A stretch of DNA of 64,000 bases. It comes from Aureococcus anophagefferens. Lineage: Eukaryota; Sar; Pelagophyceae; Pelagomonadales; Pelagomonadaceae. Below, piece by piece: positions 8,298-18,204 of the stretch. Below the pieces are notes generated by a model. The model was not told the origin of the DNA, made no database searches, and saw only the letters and a list, made by a program, of their open reading frames with translations. Made by a program: the position numbers and the translations under genes. Position 1 is the first letter of the stretch. The number at the start of each line of letters is the position of its first letter. The DNA lies in NCBI RefSeq assembly GCF_000186865.1, contig NW_008705573.1:392685-456684 (forward strand), read 5' to 3'.

Positions 8298-10879
8298 ATG
8301 GAGGGCGTGAGTTTGATCTGCGACAAGGAGGAGGAGGGGACGATCTTCACGGTCGAGCTGCCCGCGGACGACGGCGCGTCGACGGCCGTGCGCGTGCGCG
8401 CGAACTGGAGCGACAGCGTCGCGACGCTCGCCGCCCACGCGCGGGAGAAGGCCCACAAGCACGGCGGCATCCACGCGAAGCTCCAGCTGGCGCTGCGGAG
8501 CGAGCCCGGCCGGCCCCGCGCGGTGCTCCACGACGAGGACGCGCTGGGCGACGTCATGACGGAGGCCGACCGGGACCGCGTCGTCGCGGCCGCGCCGGAG
8601 CCGGAGGGCCGCTTCGCCGCGATCGGCCTGGCGGCCGCGCGCCTCGAGAAGGCCGAGGCGGCGGGCGAGGCGCTGCCGCCGCCGCCGCCGGAGGCGCGGC
8701 GCGCCTTCGACTTCGACGACCTGACGTTCACGGTCGCGGACCGCGCGACGCGCGAGCCGAAGCATCTCGTCGCGGGCGTCTCGGGCAGCGTGCGCGGCGG
8801 CGAGATCATGGCCGTCCTCGGCCCGTCGGGGTCCGGCAAGTCGACGCTCGTCGCCATGCTCACCCTGCGCACGGCGACGGGCGCCGCGTCGGGCGCCGTG
8901 CGCATCGACGGCGCGAAGCTCACGGCGGCGCGGTTCCGGGCAGGAAAAGAGAGCGAAATTCCCAACTTCAAAGGGCTCCTATCTCGGCCGTTTCCACTCG
9001 TTTCGGCTGATTTTTGGACGAGCGATCATCTCTCGGAACGATCTCGAAGCATGGATGCTTTTTCCGGAACGCGCGCGCGCGGAACACTCATGTTGAAGCG
9101 AACTTGAATCACTCTTCCTGCCCAGGCGCGATTCCGGGCGTCGTGTTTCGTCGTCGAGCAGCGGGACGAGCTCTGGCCCTACCTGACGTGCCGCGAGTCC
9201 ATGGCCTACGCCGCGGCGCTCTACGGCGCGCCGGGGCGGGACCCGGACGCGCACCTCGACCGCCTCGGGCTCGCGTCGTGCGCGGACACGCTAGTGGGCA
9301 CGCACTTCCAGCCCGGCCTGAGCGGGGGCCAGAAGCGGCGCCTGTCCATCGCGCTGGCCCTCGTGAAGCGCGCGAAATGCCTGCTGCTGGACGAGCCGAC
9401 GTCGGGCCTCGACGCCGCCGCGGCCTACAACGTCGTGACGTTCCTCCGCGAGCTCGCCAAGGCCGACAAGCTGTACGTCGTGTCGACGATCCACCAGCCG
9501 AGCGCGCGCGTCTTCGCGCACTTCTCGTCCGTGCTGCTGCTGTCCAAGGGCCGCACGGCCTACTGCGGCCCGGCGGACGCCTGCCTCGCCCACTTCGAGG
9601 CCCTGGGCCACGCCGTGCCGCCCCACACGTCCGTCGCGGAGTTCTTATTGGACGCGGTGAACGCGGACTTCACGGACGACGCCAAGGTCGACGCGATTTT
9701 GGACGCGTGGGCGCCCGTCGAGGAGGACCGGGGGCCCGCGAAGGTCGACGGCGACGCGGCGCCGCCGCCGCCGGCGCAGCTCGCGGTCTGCCTCCGGCGC
9801 CAGTGCCTCCTGATCCGCCGCGACCCCATCCTCCTCGTGGTCCGGGCCGTCGCGCTCTTCGCCGGCAACCTCTACTTCTCCATCGTCTACATCCAGGCGC
9901 GGCGGCGCCACCAGGACCAGGTGCAGAACCGCATGATGGCGGCGCTGTGGCTCCTCGTGTACCCGACGGAGGCGTCGGTCCGCGCGGCATTCGACGACTG
10001 GTCCCGACCAAACTTCAAGACTCTCGAGCTCGGTCAAATCGATTCGGCTCATTCTTGGACGAGAGCTTTTCTCTCATCGAGCTCTCCACGAAGAGCACGG
10101 AAACCTTTGTCGAAACGGTTCGATGCGCACATTGAAGTCGGATTGAAGATGTGAATTCCACTCAGGTGTCGGTCCTGGTCGCGTACGCGACGAACATGGA
10201 GATGGGCTACGTGCGCACGGAGGTCACGAACGGGCTGCTCCGGGCCGGTCCCTACCTGCTCTCCAAGGCGCTCCTGGAGATCCCGCTCATGATCCTGCTG
10301 GCCTTCGCGGCGCTCGGCGTGCCGGGGTTTTTGGTTTTGGACTTTGGGAACTTCGGGTCGTCCATGGTCGTCTGGGCGCTGCACCAGTACGCGTGCGAGA
10401 CGACGGCGGCGTGCTGCGCGTGCCTGGGCCACCCGCTGCTGGCCATGGCGGCCTACATGACCATCTGGTACTGCGACCTGCTCTACTGCGGCGTCTGGGT
10501 GCCCCGCGACGACATGGTCTGGCCGCTGCGGGCCTTCCACTACCTGTCGCCGACGACCTACGGCCTCCGCCAGCTCGTCTGGAGCGACCTGAGCTACGGC
10601 CACTACGACAAGTGCGACAACTACCCCAGCGACCAGTACTGCTTCTGCGGCGACGACGTCGACGCGCGCTGCGACGGCGAGTCGGTCCTCCGGAACCTGC
10701 ACAAGCTCTTCGCGCTCTTCCACCCGAAGGACACGCTCGCCGTGGACTCCCTCAAGCTCATCGGCATCGCCGTCCTCTACAAGGCGACCCAGGCCGCGCT
10801 CTTCATGCACTCCTGCCACGGCGCGACGGCCGTCGAGCCGGCGAAGAAGCGCGCTGAAGCGTGCCTAAAGCGAGCGTAG
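8298..10879 (+). CDS. ABCG-type half transporter
   Basis: Three exons (8298-8927, 9126-9971, 10166-10879) give 729 residues; both introns are introners of different families. The N-terminus (1-130) is a folded-looking extension. The ATPase domain follows: Walker A GPSGSGKST (about 174), signature LSGGQKRRLS (about 275), Walker B CLLLDEPTSGLD (about 296) and switch His in STIHQPS. The C-terminal half carries about six hydrophobic segments and a Cys-rich loop (CDNYPSDQYCFCGDDVDARC) before the last helix, as in ABCG proteins. Half transporters of this nucleotide-binding-domain-first type dimerise and export lipids, sterols or other hydrophobic compounds. The substrate is not readable. It ends 59 bp from the convergent RCC1 gene. 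Confidence 0.93.
8928..9125 (+). mobile_element. Introner F2 copy 1 (intron 1 of ABCG gene, GC-AG)
   Basis: The element is 8936-9125 (190 bp), from CCGGGCAGGAAAAGAG to CTCTTCCTGCCCAG. The target copies are GCGCGGTT (8928-8935) and GCGCGATT (9126-9133), 7 of 8. Removal joins ACG-GCG to GCG-CGA-TTC in frame. Its middle part shares TTCGGCTGATTTTTGGACGA and TCTCGAAGCA with family F1. Confidence 0.93.
9972..10165 (+). mobile_element. Introner F1 copy 3 (intron 2 of ABCG gene, GC-AG, diverged)
   Basis: The element is 9980-10165 (186 bp). It starts CCGCGCGGCATTCGACGACTGG and ends GAATTCCACTCAG, and is more diverged from the F1 reference than the other copies, so it is probably older. The target copies are GCGTCGGT (9972-9979) and GTGTCGGT (10166-10173). 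Splicing joins ACG-GAG to GTG-TCG-GTC inside a membrane helix. Confidence 0.9.
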
Positions 10880-10938
10880 CCTAAAGCGAGTACTCGCCCC
10901 GAAGCAGCAATCCGGCGGCCCTTAGCGCCGCGGGTCGC

Positions 10939-12528
10939 CTAGAGCCCCGCGCCGGGCGCGAACTGCTTCACGGACGCGACGACGGCGGAGTGCTGGCCGC
11001 CGCCGGCGACCTGGGTGACGACGATCTCCGCCTTGTCGCCGAGGGACGACGTGAAGGACACCTTCTCGGGCTCGAACTTGTCCACCGCGGTGCCGAGGCC
11101 GAGCGCGTTCATGTCGCCGTAGCCCCAGGCGAAGACGGCCCCGGACCGCGACAGCGCGAGGCAGTGGTTCGAGCCGCTGCAGACGGAGCCCACGGCCGTC
11201 GTCGGCACGGGCACGCGCGTCGGCGCCGTCACGAAGTCGCCCGCCTTCGCGCCGACGTCGACCCCGATGCCGAGCTGGCCGTAGTCCGCGCGGCCCCAGC
11301 TGTACAGCGTCCCGTCGGCGCAGAGCGCCAGCGAGTGGTGCTGGCCGCCGTCGAGCTGGGCGAGCGCCACCTGGTCGAAGAAGGGCACGGGCACGGGCGT
11401 CGCCGCGTCTTTCGTCGTCCCGTCGCCGAGCTGGCCGTAGTTGTTGAGGCCCGTCGCGTAGAGCGCGCTCGACGTCGCCGCCAGCAGATGGTAGGCGCCG
11501 CAGCCCAGGGCCTTGAAGGTCGTCGCCTCGAGGCCGCTCAGGTGGCCCGGGCTCAGGTGGTCGCTGACGATCGCGGGCTTGTCGTACTCGCCGTCGGCGC
11601 CGCGCATGGGCCGGACGGGCCGGCCGAGCTCGCCGACCTCGCCGACGCCCCAGGTGAGGCAGGAGCCGTCGCCCAGGAGCGCCGCGTTGAAGGCCGCGCC
11701 GCACTTGACCGCGACGACGGCGGCGAGCGGCGAGCCGCGCGAGACCTCGAGCGGCGTCGTTTGTTTCCTTTTCGGATCCAAACCCGCGTTCGGCGGCGCG
11801 TCGAACCACTGCTTGCCCTCCTTGTCCTTGTAGCAGCCCCAGCCGAAGACGCACCCGGACATGGTCACGGCGAAGGTCTGCGAGTCGCCCGCGGCGACGC
11901 ACGTCACGGGGTCGCCGTTCGACACGGAGACCTCGAGCGGCAGGTACTCGTCGCCGCCGCGCCCGAGGCTGCCCTCGTCGTTGCAGCCCCAGGTGTAGCA
12001 CTTGCCGTCGGCCGTGCAGGCCGCGTTGTGCAGGCCGCCGCAGGAGAGCATGACGACCTTTTTTTCCCGGAGCGAGAGCACGCGCCGCGGCCGCGGCACG
12101 ACGGTGTCGCGCTCGTCCTCGAGGTCCTTGCTGTGGGCGAGCTGGCCGCAGTCGCCGGAGCCGAAGCTCAACACGTCCGTGTGCGCGACGAGGAACTGGG
12201 CCTCGAGCTGCTCCGCGTAGTTGACGTAGTCGCGCGCGGCCTCGAGGACCGCGACCGCCGGCTCCGCGGCGAGCTGGCCCTCGGCCCAGGCCGCGAACTT
12301 GGCGTTGAGCGCGGAGACGCGCGTCTGGTAGAGCTCGCGGGCGAGCGCCGTCTCGCCGCGGCCGGCCCAGCCCCCGCCCTTGCCCTTGGACGCCTTGACG
12401 AGGCGCCGAGACTCGAGCTCGCGGCTGCTCGCGACGGCGAAGCCCGCGGGCGCCGCCTGCTGCGACGACTCGCTGCGTAGCTCGTAGGCCGCCCGCGAGA
12501 TCTGGCCGTCCTCGGCGCGGCGCTTCAT
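10939..12528 (-). CDS. RCC1-repeat protein
   Basis: A single exon of 529 residues. After a basic, helical N-terminus (1-125), RCC1 repeats run to the C-terminus. Each has the blade pattern of CGxxHxxxL and GxxYxWGxNxxGQLGxG. Examples are CGGLHNAACTADGKCYTWGC, CGAYHLLAATSSALYATGLN and GGQHHSLALCADGTLYSWGR. About seven blades would close a propeller. Classical RCC1 is the nucleotide exchange factor for Ran on chromatin, but many RCC1-like proteins act on other GTPases or as scaffolds, so the exact role is open. It has no introns. Confidence 0.85.
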   Translation of the reverse strand: MKRRAEDGQISRAAYELRSESSQQAAPAGFAVASSRELESRRLVKASKGKGGGWAGRGETALARELYQTRVSALNAKFAAWAEGQLAAEPAVAVLEAARDYVNYAEQLEAQFLVAHTDVLSFGSGDCGQLAHSKDLEDERDTVVPRPRRVLSLREKKVVMLSCGGLHNAACTADGKCYTWGCNDEGSLGRGGDEYLPLEVSVSNGDPVTCVAAGDSQTFAVTMSGCVFGWGCYKDKEGKQWFDAPPNAGLDPKRKQTTPLEVSRGSPLAAVVAVKCGAAFNAALLGDGSCLTWGVGEVGELGRPVRPMRGADGEYDKPAIVSDHLSPGHLSGLEATTFKALGCGAYHLLAATSSALYATGLNNYGQLGDGTTKDAATPVPVPFFDQVALAQLDGGQHHSLALCADGTLYSWGRADYGQLGIGVDVGAKAGDFVTAPTRVPVPTTAVGSVCSGSNHCLALSRSGAVFAWGYGDMNALGLGTAVDKFEPEKVSFTSSLGDKAEIVVTQVAGGGQHSAVVASVKQFAPGAGL

Positions 12529-12699
12529 GACACCGGTCGGGGCGCCCGCGCGCGCGGCGACGGCGACGGCGATTGAGGCGACGCCGGCGTCGAGCGGCGT
12601 CGAGCGGTGCGGCGCGGGCTGCCGCCGGCGAGCGGTGTTGCGGCAAAGGTCGACCTTTCAGCGAGGCCTAGTGAGCGAGTAGAGCTAAGTGAGCATCTG
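12529..12699. promoter_or_regulatory. Bidirectional promoter interval
   Basis: A 171-bp interval between the divergent RCC1 gene and the unknown gene at 12700. The downstream gene's frame is open from an ATG at 12607, so part of this interval may be coding. No box motif stands out. Confidence 0.35.
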
Positions 12700-14778
12700 A
12701 TGAGCGGCTTCATTTCATATGAGCGCGACTTCGACGCCCTCAAGCTGCTCGTCGACGCGGCGAAAAACGCGGGGGTCCCGCAGGAAGTAGCCAAGCTCTA
12801 TGACTACATCGTGAAAAAAACGACGGTGAAGAAGTACGCATCGACTGATTATAGGAAGAGTCTCAAAGCGTTCATCTCCAAGCGCTTCGTCCCGAAAGAT
12901 CCGGACGCGCCGCCCGCCGGAGCACGCATCGTCGAGGACCTGTCGACGGCGACGCCCGGGGCACTGACCTACCCCGTCTCGACATACGTGCCGGGCGGGC
13001 CGCATGTCGCGAACGCGGCGGTCGGCGCGGACGCCGCGGAGGAGGAGGAGCTGACGCCGCAGCACACCTTCGTCGTCGAGTTCTACCCCGGCTACCGCAA
13101 CAAGGTCAAGGTGACGAAGTCGGTGATGGGCCGCGCGGTCGCGCGCGTGCCCGCGCCGACGCACTACGGCTCGGTGCGCGAGGGTTACCAGGACGCATCA
13201 TCTCATCCGTTCGGCGTGAGCTTGGGCACGAGGCTGTTCAGCGTCGAGGAGCGCGGCCCGGAGGCCGCGCAGGCGATGGCGCACGAGGACGCCCTCGTGA
13301 TCCTCGGCTTCAAGAAGGTCTACGAGGGCCAGCTCGAGCGCATCGCCGACGAGGAGATGCGCGCGCGGGTCCTCGCGGCCCACGCGGAGCTGGCCGCGAG
13401 GAGGACGCTCCGCAGTCCCGTCAAACACGGGGCTCTTCGTTCCGCAGCACCCGGCCTGGGGCCCGTCAGGCGCCGCGGGGACGGCTACCAGGTCAAGGTG
13501 CAACGCAAAGGCCACGACCACTGGGTCGACGCGACGGACGTTGACGCCATCAACAACGCGTCCGAGCGCGCCGTCGCCGGCTTCGGGTCGAAGCACCTCT
13601 CGAGGCTCCGGAACGCGGAGACGACGAAGGCGTTGGACTCCGGCGAGGTGTCGTTCCCGGAGGCGACGAACTCCTGGCGGCGCCGCGAGTCCATCGGGAC
13701 CGTGTTCCGCCCGGACGCGCTCGCGAACGTCGACGACGTCGACGACGGCGACGACGAGTGCGCGTCGGCGTCGTCGCCCGCGGGCCCCGGCGCGGCGCTC
13801 GAGCTCGCGAAGCAGTCCGCGGAGTCGCGCGGAGACATGGCCGCCGTGTCGCCGCCGCGGACGCGCTCCCGCGGCGCGCGCGCCGACGACGTGGCGCCGA
13901 CCCTCGACGACGACGCCGCGGACGCCCCGAGCGTCGAGTCGTCCGCGAAGAGCGACGCCGCGGAGCCGCCGCAGGACGGAGAAGGCGACGCGCGGAACCC
14001 GTCGCCGCTGTCGGCGATCGACGCGCTCGCGGCGGCGCTCGTCGCCGGCGGCGTGAGCCTGGACGCGGCCGGGACCGTGGAGCTCATCCTAGGAAGTCTG
14101 GAGGCGTCCGGCTGGTCGCTCGTCTCCTCGAACGTGCCCCGCGGCCGCTGGGACGACTTGGACTTCGGCGCGTCGTCGGACGACGACGTGTGCTTCAAGA
14201 ACCTGTTGCCGTTCTTGGGTGAGGGCGCGAGCCGCTGGACGGACACGACGCTGCCAGACGAAGAAGCGGACTGCTACGACAGCCTCACGGACTACCTGTC
14301 GTCGGCAGGCGTAGACTTTATTCGTCCGAGCTTCGCGCCGCCGGCGCCGCCGACGGAACTCTACGGCATCGCGCGGGGCTCGCGCGCGTCCGCCGCGCTC
14401 CTCGACGCCGAAGCGCGGCGGCGGCTTGGCTCCACGTTCGAATTCGAGGCGCTCCAGGACATGGTCAACGACCTCGCCTTCGAGCAGTCCGACGTGGGCA
14501 AGCGCCTCGTCGAGCTCCGCCTCGGCCTGCGTGCAACTCAACCACTGGTTTGGGACGAACTCAGGCCCATGTGGTGCCTGGCTTACCTTCTCGAAGGCGA
14601 GCAGGCGACGGCCGCGGGCCTGGTGCTACGGCCCGTCACCTTCCAGCTGAGCTGGGCGGGGATGCAGAACCTGCCCGAGATCGTCAAGTACTACGGCTCC
14701 GCCCGCTTCGCGCGCGTCTCCGACAGCGTCCTCGACGCCACCAAGGAGCGCACCTCCGACGAGCGCGCGAACGGTTAG
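12700..14778 (+). CDS. Protein of unknown function
   Basis: A single exon of 692 residues from the ATG at 12700; an in-frame ATG at 12607 would add 31 residues. I chose 12700 because the compact, helical, conserved-looking sequence begins there (SGFISYERDFDALKLLVDAA). A beta-rich segment around 115-150, a long disordered acidic/Ser-rich stretch (about 370-450) and an ordered C-terminal domain follow. I do not recognise a family. Within the C-terminal domain, 14527-14554 resembles the first 28 bp of introner F1 (25 of 28 identical) and is read in frame as LRATQPLVWD. It is described separately. Confidence 0.65.
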   Translation: MSGFISYERDFDALKLLVDAAKNAGVPQEVAKLYDYIVKKTTVKKYASTDYRKSLKAFISKRFVPKDPDAPPAGARIVEDLSTATPGALTYPVSTYVPGGPHVANAAVGADAAEEEELTPQHTFVVEFYPGYRNKVKVTKSVMGRAVARVPAPTHYGSVREGYQDASSHPFGVSLGTRLFSVEERGPEAAQAMAHEDALVILGFKKVYEGQLERIADEEMRARVLAAHAELAARRTLRSPVKHGALRSAAPGLGPVRRRGDGYQVKVQRKGHDHWVDATDVDAINNASERAVAGFGSKHLSRLRNAETTKALDSGEVSFPEATNSWRRRESIGTVFRPDALANVDDVDDGDDECASASSPAGPGAALELAKQSAESRGDMAAVSPPRTRSRGARADDVAPTLDDDAADAPSVESSAKSDAAEPPQDGEGDARNPSPLSAIDALAAALVAGGVSLDAAGTVELILGSLEASGWSLVSSNVPRGRWDDLDFGASSDDDVCFKNLLPFLGEGASRWTDTTLPDEEADCYDSLTDYLSSAGVDFIRPSFAPPAPPTELYGIARGSRASAALLDAEARRRLGSTFEFEALQDMVNDLAFEQSDVGKRLVELRLGLRATQPLVWDELRPMWCLAYLLEGEQATAAGLVLRPVTFQLSWAGMQNLPEIVKYYGSARFARVSDSVLDATKERTSDERANG
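14527..14554 (+). mobile_element. Introner F1 terminal fragment inside coding sequence
   Basis: CTGCGTGCAACTCAACCACT and the 8 bases after it match the F1 reference end CTGTGTGGAAATCAACCACT at 25 of 28 positions overall. No second terminus is present nearby and the frame stays open through it. It is either a deleted introner now translated, or a very short intron (GTGCAA to CTCAG, 34 bp), which seems too small. Confidence 0.6.
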
Positions 14779-15228
14779 GCCCAAGTAAGCGCGAGCCCCC
14801 GCGGGCGACCAACGTCGATAGACGAACATGTCCTACGCGAGCTGCAGCACCGACATCGGCGGCTGGGACACGTCCAAGGAGACGAGCATGTACGGCATCG
14901 TACGTGGCGTGTAGACGTCCGAGGGCGGCTCCGCGGAGACGCCGCGCCCGTCGGTCGCCGCGCTCATCGAGCGGCTCGCGCCGGTCGCACCGGTCGAGCG
15001 CCACGCGGCCTACCTCGCCGTCGCCGCAGCGCGCGAGGGCGACGGCGGCGTCGCACCGCAGTGCTTCGACGGCCACGTCTATGCGACGACGCGGACGCGC
15101 GCCGCCGTCGACCGCCGCGGCGGTGCCCGGCCATGGCGACTCCTCTCGCGGCGGCCCGCGGCGCAGACCCGGTCGTCATGCGGCCACCGCGGCGCGACCC
15201 CGACGGAGGCATCCAGTGCTATTACGCC
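14779..15228. other. Intergenic region, possibly a decayed gene
   Basis: A short frame (14828-14914) starts MSYASCSTDIGGWD and ends at TAG after 28 residues. Just beyond, another frame (about 14919-15230) reads protein-like sequence (SVAALIERLAPVAPVERHAA) without a start. They could be two exons of a small gene joined at GTACGT (14901), or a broken gene. Neither is certain. Confidence 0.35.
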
Positions 15229-16615
15229 CTACGCGACCTTGACCGCGCGCACCATCGCCGTAAGGCAGATCTTCAGCCATTCCCCGCAGGGAACCATGAC
15301 CGCGCGCGTGTAGTAGTCCGACTTCCCCGCCATGTTGCGGAAGTCGGCGAAGTGGCAGTTGAGGGGGCCGAAGTCGAGGAACATGTTCATGGGGTGGTCG
15401 CCTGTGTGGAAATCAACCACTGGTTTGGGGGGTCCCCACCAAACTTCAGAACTCTCTATCTCGGTCAAATCGAAGTCGATTCGGCTGATTTTTGGACGAA
15501 TCGATTGCTCTCGTCGAGTTCTCGAAGCAAGGCAGAAGAGCTCGCGTCGAAACGGTTGCATGCGCGCACATTGAAGTCTGGTTGAAGATTTGATTTCCAC
15601 ACAGGTGACCACACGCCGCGGAGAAGACGTGGTCGAAGTGGACCTTCTCGACGAGGGCGTCGAGGACGTGCGGCACCGCGCGCAGCCGCGGGAACCGCGC
15701 GGAGAGCACGCGCTTGATGCCCTCGGGTCCGAGCTTGTCGCGGAAGATCTTCTTGAGCCCGTCGACGCCGCGGTTGCTCCGCTTTTTCGACGCGCGGTAG
15801 GCCTCCATCACCGCCCGGTGCTCCGGACAGTCCTCGTGGCCGAGGAGGGCACAGCGGGGGTTGTCGTCCGGCAACCCAGGGCCGTGGTAGCCGATCTTGT
15901 CGCGCTCCGCCTGCCCAAAGCTCACGTCGACGCAGAGCTGCTCGAGCAGTCCGTCGAAGTCGCCGTCGATCTTCGCCGCCGCGGCCGCGCCGCGGCCCCG
16001 CGCGAGGTCGTGCGCGAGCAGGCGCCGCGTGATCGACTGCACGCGCTTCATCTCGACGACCTCCTCGGTCGTCGCCGAGCCCGCCGCGGTCGCGTAGTCC
16101 TTGACGAACTCGTACTGCGTGTCGCCGAGCTTGAGGTCCCCCATGTTCGTGAGGTCGACGACGACGGACTTGTAGGACGTCGTCACAGTCCCATCATCAT
16201 TCCGACAGTACTCCCGCGTCTGCAAGCACGTCTGCCCGTCGGCCCGCGCTACCATGGCCTTGCCCGTCGCGAAGTTGCGACGTGCGCCCGGCGCGCCGGG
16301 CGGCACGACTCCTTCCCGCGCGCGGCCCGCGGCGGTTTTCAGCCGCTTCGCGATAGGGTTTTCCCACACGTCGGAGTCGTCCGGCGCGTACGAGAGCCAA
16401 CGGATGCGCGCACCGTCCAGCGCCTTCTCGAGCACGTCCAGCGCGCGCCCGCCCGGTCTAGAATCGCAGTTCGCTGTGAAATGAGGCCGATAATAGTCGA
16501 CCGTGTCTTCGCCCGCGCCCGCGCTGTGGCTGTATGTGACCATCCCTCCATATGTGAGGGCCTCGAACGCGGCGCGGTCGCGCTTGCCAACAACGCCGCG
16601 TTTTGGCGCCGACAT
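15229..16615 (-). CDS. Protein of unknown function (two exons)
   Basis: Exons 16615-15613 and 15401-15229 (minus) encode 391 residues; the intron is an introner. The start is taken at MSAPKRGVVGKRD (16615); another in-frame ATG lies at 16711. The sequence mixes helices and charged loops and contains several Cys/His residues (CRNDDG, CALLGHEDCPEH), but I recognise no domain. After splicing the tail reads FSAACDHPMNMFLDFGPLNC and continues for a further 46 residues to a normal stop, which supports the exon junction. It is divergent from the Abi-like gene. Confidence 0.7.
15402..15612 (+). mobile_element. Introner F1 copy 4 (intron of unknown gene, GT-AG)
   Basis: The element is 15402-15604 (203 bp), with perfect F1 ends CTGTGTGGAAATCAA and TTGATTTCCACACAG. 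The gene is on the minus strand, so the element is reversed relative to it. On the minus strand the target copies are GTGGTCAC (15612-15605) and GCGACCAC (15401-15394), 5 of 8. Splicing joins GCG-GCG-T to GC-GAC-CAC and keeps the frame. Confidence 0.9.
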
Positions 16616-16720
16616 CGCCTCGCGAGCGGATCGAGCAGCCAGACGAGCGCCGAGCTGTGGCAACAGGGCGTCCGCGCCGCCGTCCAGCCCGCGCGGGAGC
16701 CGATCCAGCAAGCGCGGGAG

Positions 16721-16782
16721 CTGCCGACGCCCGAGGAGCGCCCTCGAACGCCTGCCGACGCCCGAGGAGCGCCCTCGAACGC
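16721..16782 (+). repeat. 31-bp perfect tandem repeat, two copies
   Basis: CTGCCGACGCCCGAGGAGCG with the next 11 bases occurs at 16721-16751 and again at 16752-16782 without mismatch. It lies in the 191-bp shared promoter between the divergent genes at 16615 and 16807, so it may carry doubled regulatory sites. Confidence 0.85.
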
Positions 16783-16806
16783 GACCACACAGACACCACA
16801 GCCGCC

Positions 16807-17379
16807 ATGTCCGCGTCCCCCGCCGCCCCGGCCTTCGACGAGGACGCGGGCGCCGCCCGCGCCGCGGACGTCAAGGCCGCCCGCGCCGCGGCGATGCAGC
16901 GGCTGGCGTCGACGGACATCCCCAACGCCCTGCACGAGCTCGGGCAGAAGCACACGTACGTCAACGACGTGATCCAGTGGTGCGAGAGCTCGTACATGTC
17001 CGGGAACAAGAAGGAGGTCCAGGCGCAGACCCAGGAGTACGTCGTCGACGCGCTGGGCTCCGTCGCCAAGGAGGTCGAGGAGACGTCCGCGAAGCTCGCG
17101 GAGTTCCTGAAGCTGCAGAGCGACTCCGTCGACACGCTCGCGATCCAACTGGACGTCGTCAAGGAGCGCCTCGCCGTCGCCAAGGCCGCCAACGCCGAGG
17201 CGCGCCTGGCCAAGTTCCGGCCCACGGAGCCCCGGCCGAAGCGCGAGGCCGCGAAGGAGGCCCTCGGCGACGCGGAGCGCGAGGCGGCCATGCCCGCGGT
17301 CGTCGCCTACGAGCGGGACCTCTCCGCGCGCCTGTCGGCCTTCGACGACGTCGGCACGTGCCTCCAGAAGCGGAACTAA
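16807..17379 (+). CDS. Abl-interactor (Abi)-like subunit of the SCAR/WAVE complex
   Basis: 190 residues, one exon. The core (about 35-130) matches the Abi N-terminal helical region: IPNALHELGQKHTYVNDVIQ, WCESSYMSGNKKEVQAQTQE, then EFLKLQSDSVDTLAIQLDVV. In other eukaryotes this region forms the coiled-coil that joins Abi to SCAR/WAVE and HSPC300 and so regulates Arp2/3-driven actin branching. The proline-rich and SH3 parts of animal Abi are absent; a short conserved-length core is normal outside animals. Assignment is by pattern recognition and is fairly confident. Confidence 0.7.
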   Translation: MSASPAAPAFDEDAGAARAADVKAARAAAMQRLASTDIPNALHELGQKHTYVNDVIQWCESSYMSGNKKEVQAQTQEYVVDALGSVAKEVEETSAKLAEFLKLQSDSVDTLAIQLDVVKERLAVAKAANAEARLAKFRPTEPRPKREAAKEALGDAEREAAMPAVVAYERDLSARLSAFDDVGTCLQKRN

Positions 17380-17464
17380 GAGGTTTTTCTTATGACGCGG
17401 GGGCCGGCGGCGGCGGGCTCGTCGCGGGCGCGGCGGCGGCGGGGCCCCGCGCCGTCTCGCGCGG

Positions 17465-18204
17465 CTAGTGGCCGTTCGACAGCTCGAGGCCGACGACGCC
17501 GGCGATGATGACGAGGATGGACAAGATCTTGTTCCGGCTGATGCTCTCCCCGAAACAGATCACGCCGACGGCGTAGGTCAGCGCGCAGCCCGCGCCGCTC
17601 CAGATCGCGTAGGCGACGCCCAGCGGGATCACCTTGAGCACGTGCGTGAAGAGCGAGAAGCAGGCGACGTAGCCGAGCACCGTGCCGACCTGCGATGGTC
17701 GCCGCTCGCGCGGCGAAAAGGCGGCGCGGGGGACCCCGGACCGCGGACTAGGCAGGACAAGAGAGCGAAATTCCCAACTTAAAAAGCTCCGATCTCGGCC
17801 GTTTTCCACTCGTTTCGGCTGATTTTTGGACGAGCGATCATCTCTCGGAACGCTCTCGAAGCGTGGATGCTTTTTTCCGGAACGCGCGCGCGCGGAACAC
17901 TCACGTTGAAGCGAAGTTGAATCACCCTTGTGCTGCCCGGGCCGCGGACGTGCCAGATCTTGTTCGTCGCGGCCATCTTCATGGACGTCGTCGCGAAGAT
18001 CTCCAGCGCGATGGTGACCGCGAGGGTGACGCGGCCCTCCATGAGCGACGGCGGCGCGGCCTCGAGCGCGCCGCCGCCGCGCGGCAGCGACGCGGGCTTG
18101 GCGAGCGCGCGCGCGGGCCGTCGCCGCGGCCGCGCGGCCGCGCGCGGCGCCTGCAGCAGCGCCGCGGCGGACGCCGCGAGCGCCAGCAGGAGCGCGGCGC
18201 GCAT
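17465..18204 (-). CDS. Small multidrug resistance (SMR/EmrE)-type transporter with organelle presequence
   Basis: Exons 18204-17950 and 17689-17465 (minus) encode 159 residues. Residues 1-20 are a signal peptide and 20-50 an Arg/Ala/Pro-rich, transit-like stretch. The rest has the four short helices of SMR proteins. Helix 1 is in VTLAVTIALEIFATTSMKMA with the essential Glu. Helix 3 has IPLGVAYAIWSGAGCAL, matching the EmrE AYAIWSG signature. SMR proteins are homodimeric proton antiporters for cationic compounds. The presequence suggests plastid or endomembrane location (inferred). The intron (17690-17949) contains an F2 introner; splicing joins KIWH to VGTVLGY, as expected from EmrE alignment. 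Confidence 0.85.
17690..17949 (-). other. Spliceosomal intron of SMR gene with an introner nested in it
   Basis: On the minus strand the intron runs from GTCCGCGGC (17949) to ATCGCAG (17690), 260 nt. Only this join gives the SMR frame. Without the element and one target copy it would be a 59-nt intron with its own GT and AG, similar in size to other introns here. The introner therefore landed inside an existing intron close to its 5' end. Confidence 0.8.
17740..17948 (+). mobile_element. Introner F2 copy 2, nested within an intron
   Basis: The element is 17748-17940 (193 bp), from CTAGGCAGGACAAGAG to CTTGTGCTGCCCGG. The target copies are ACCGCGGA (17740-17747) and GCCGCGGA (17941-17948), 7 of 8. 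It is reversed relative to the gene. It is the only copy in the window whose target copy does not provide the 5' splice site in use; on the minus strand the GT begins one base upstream of the target copy. Confidence 0.9.
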
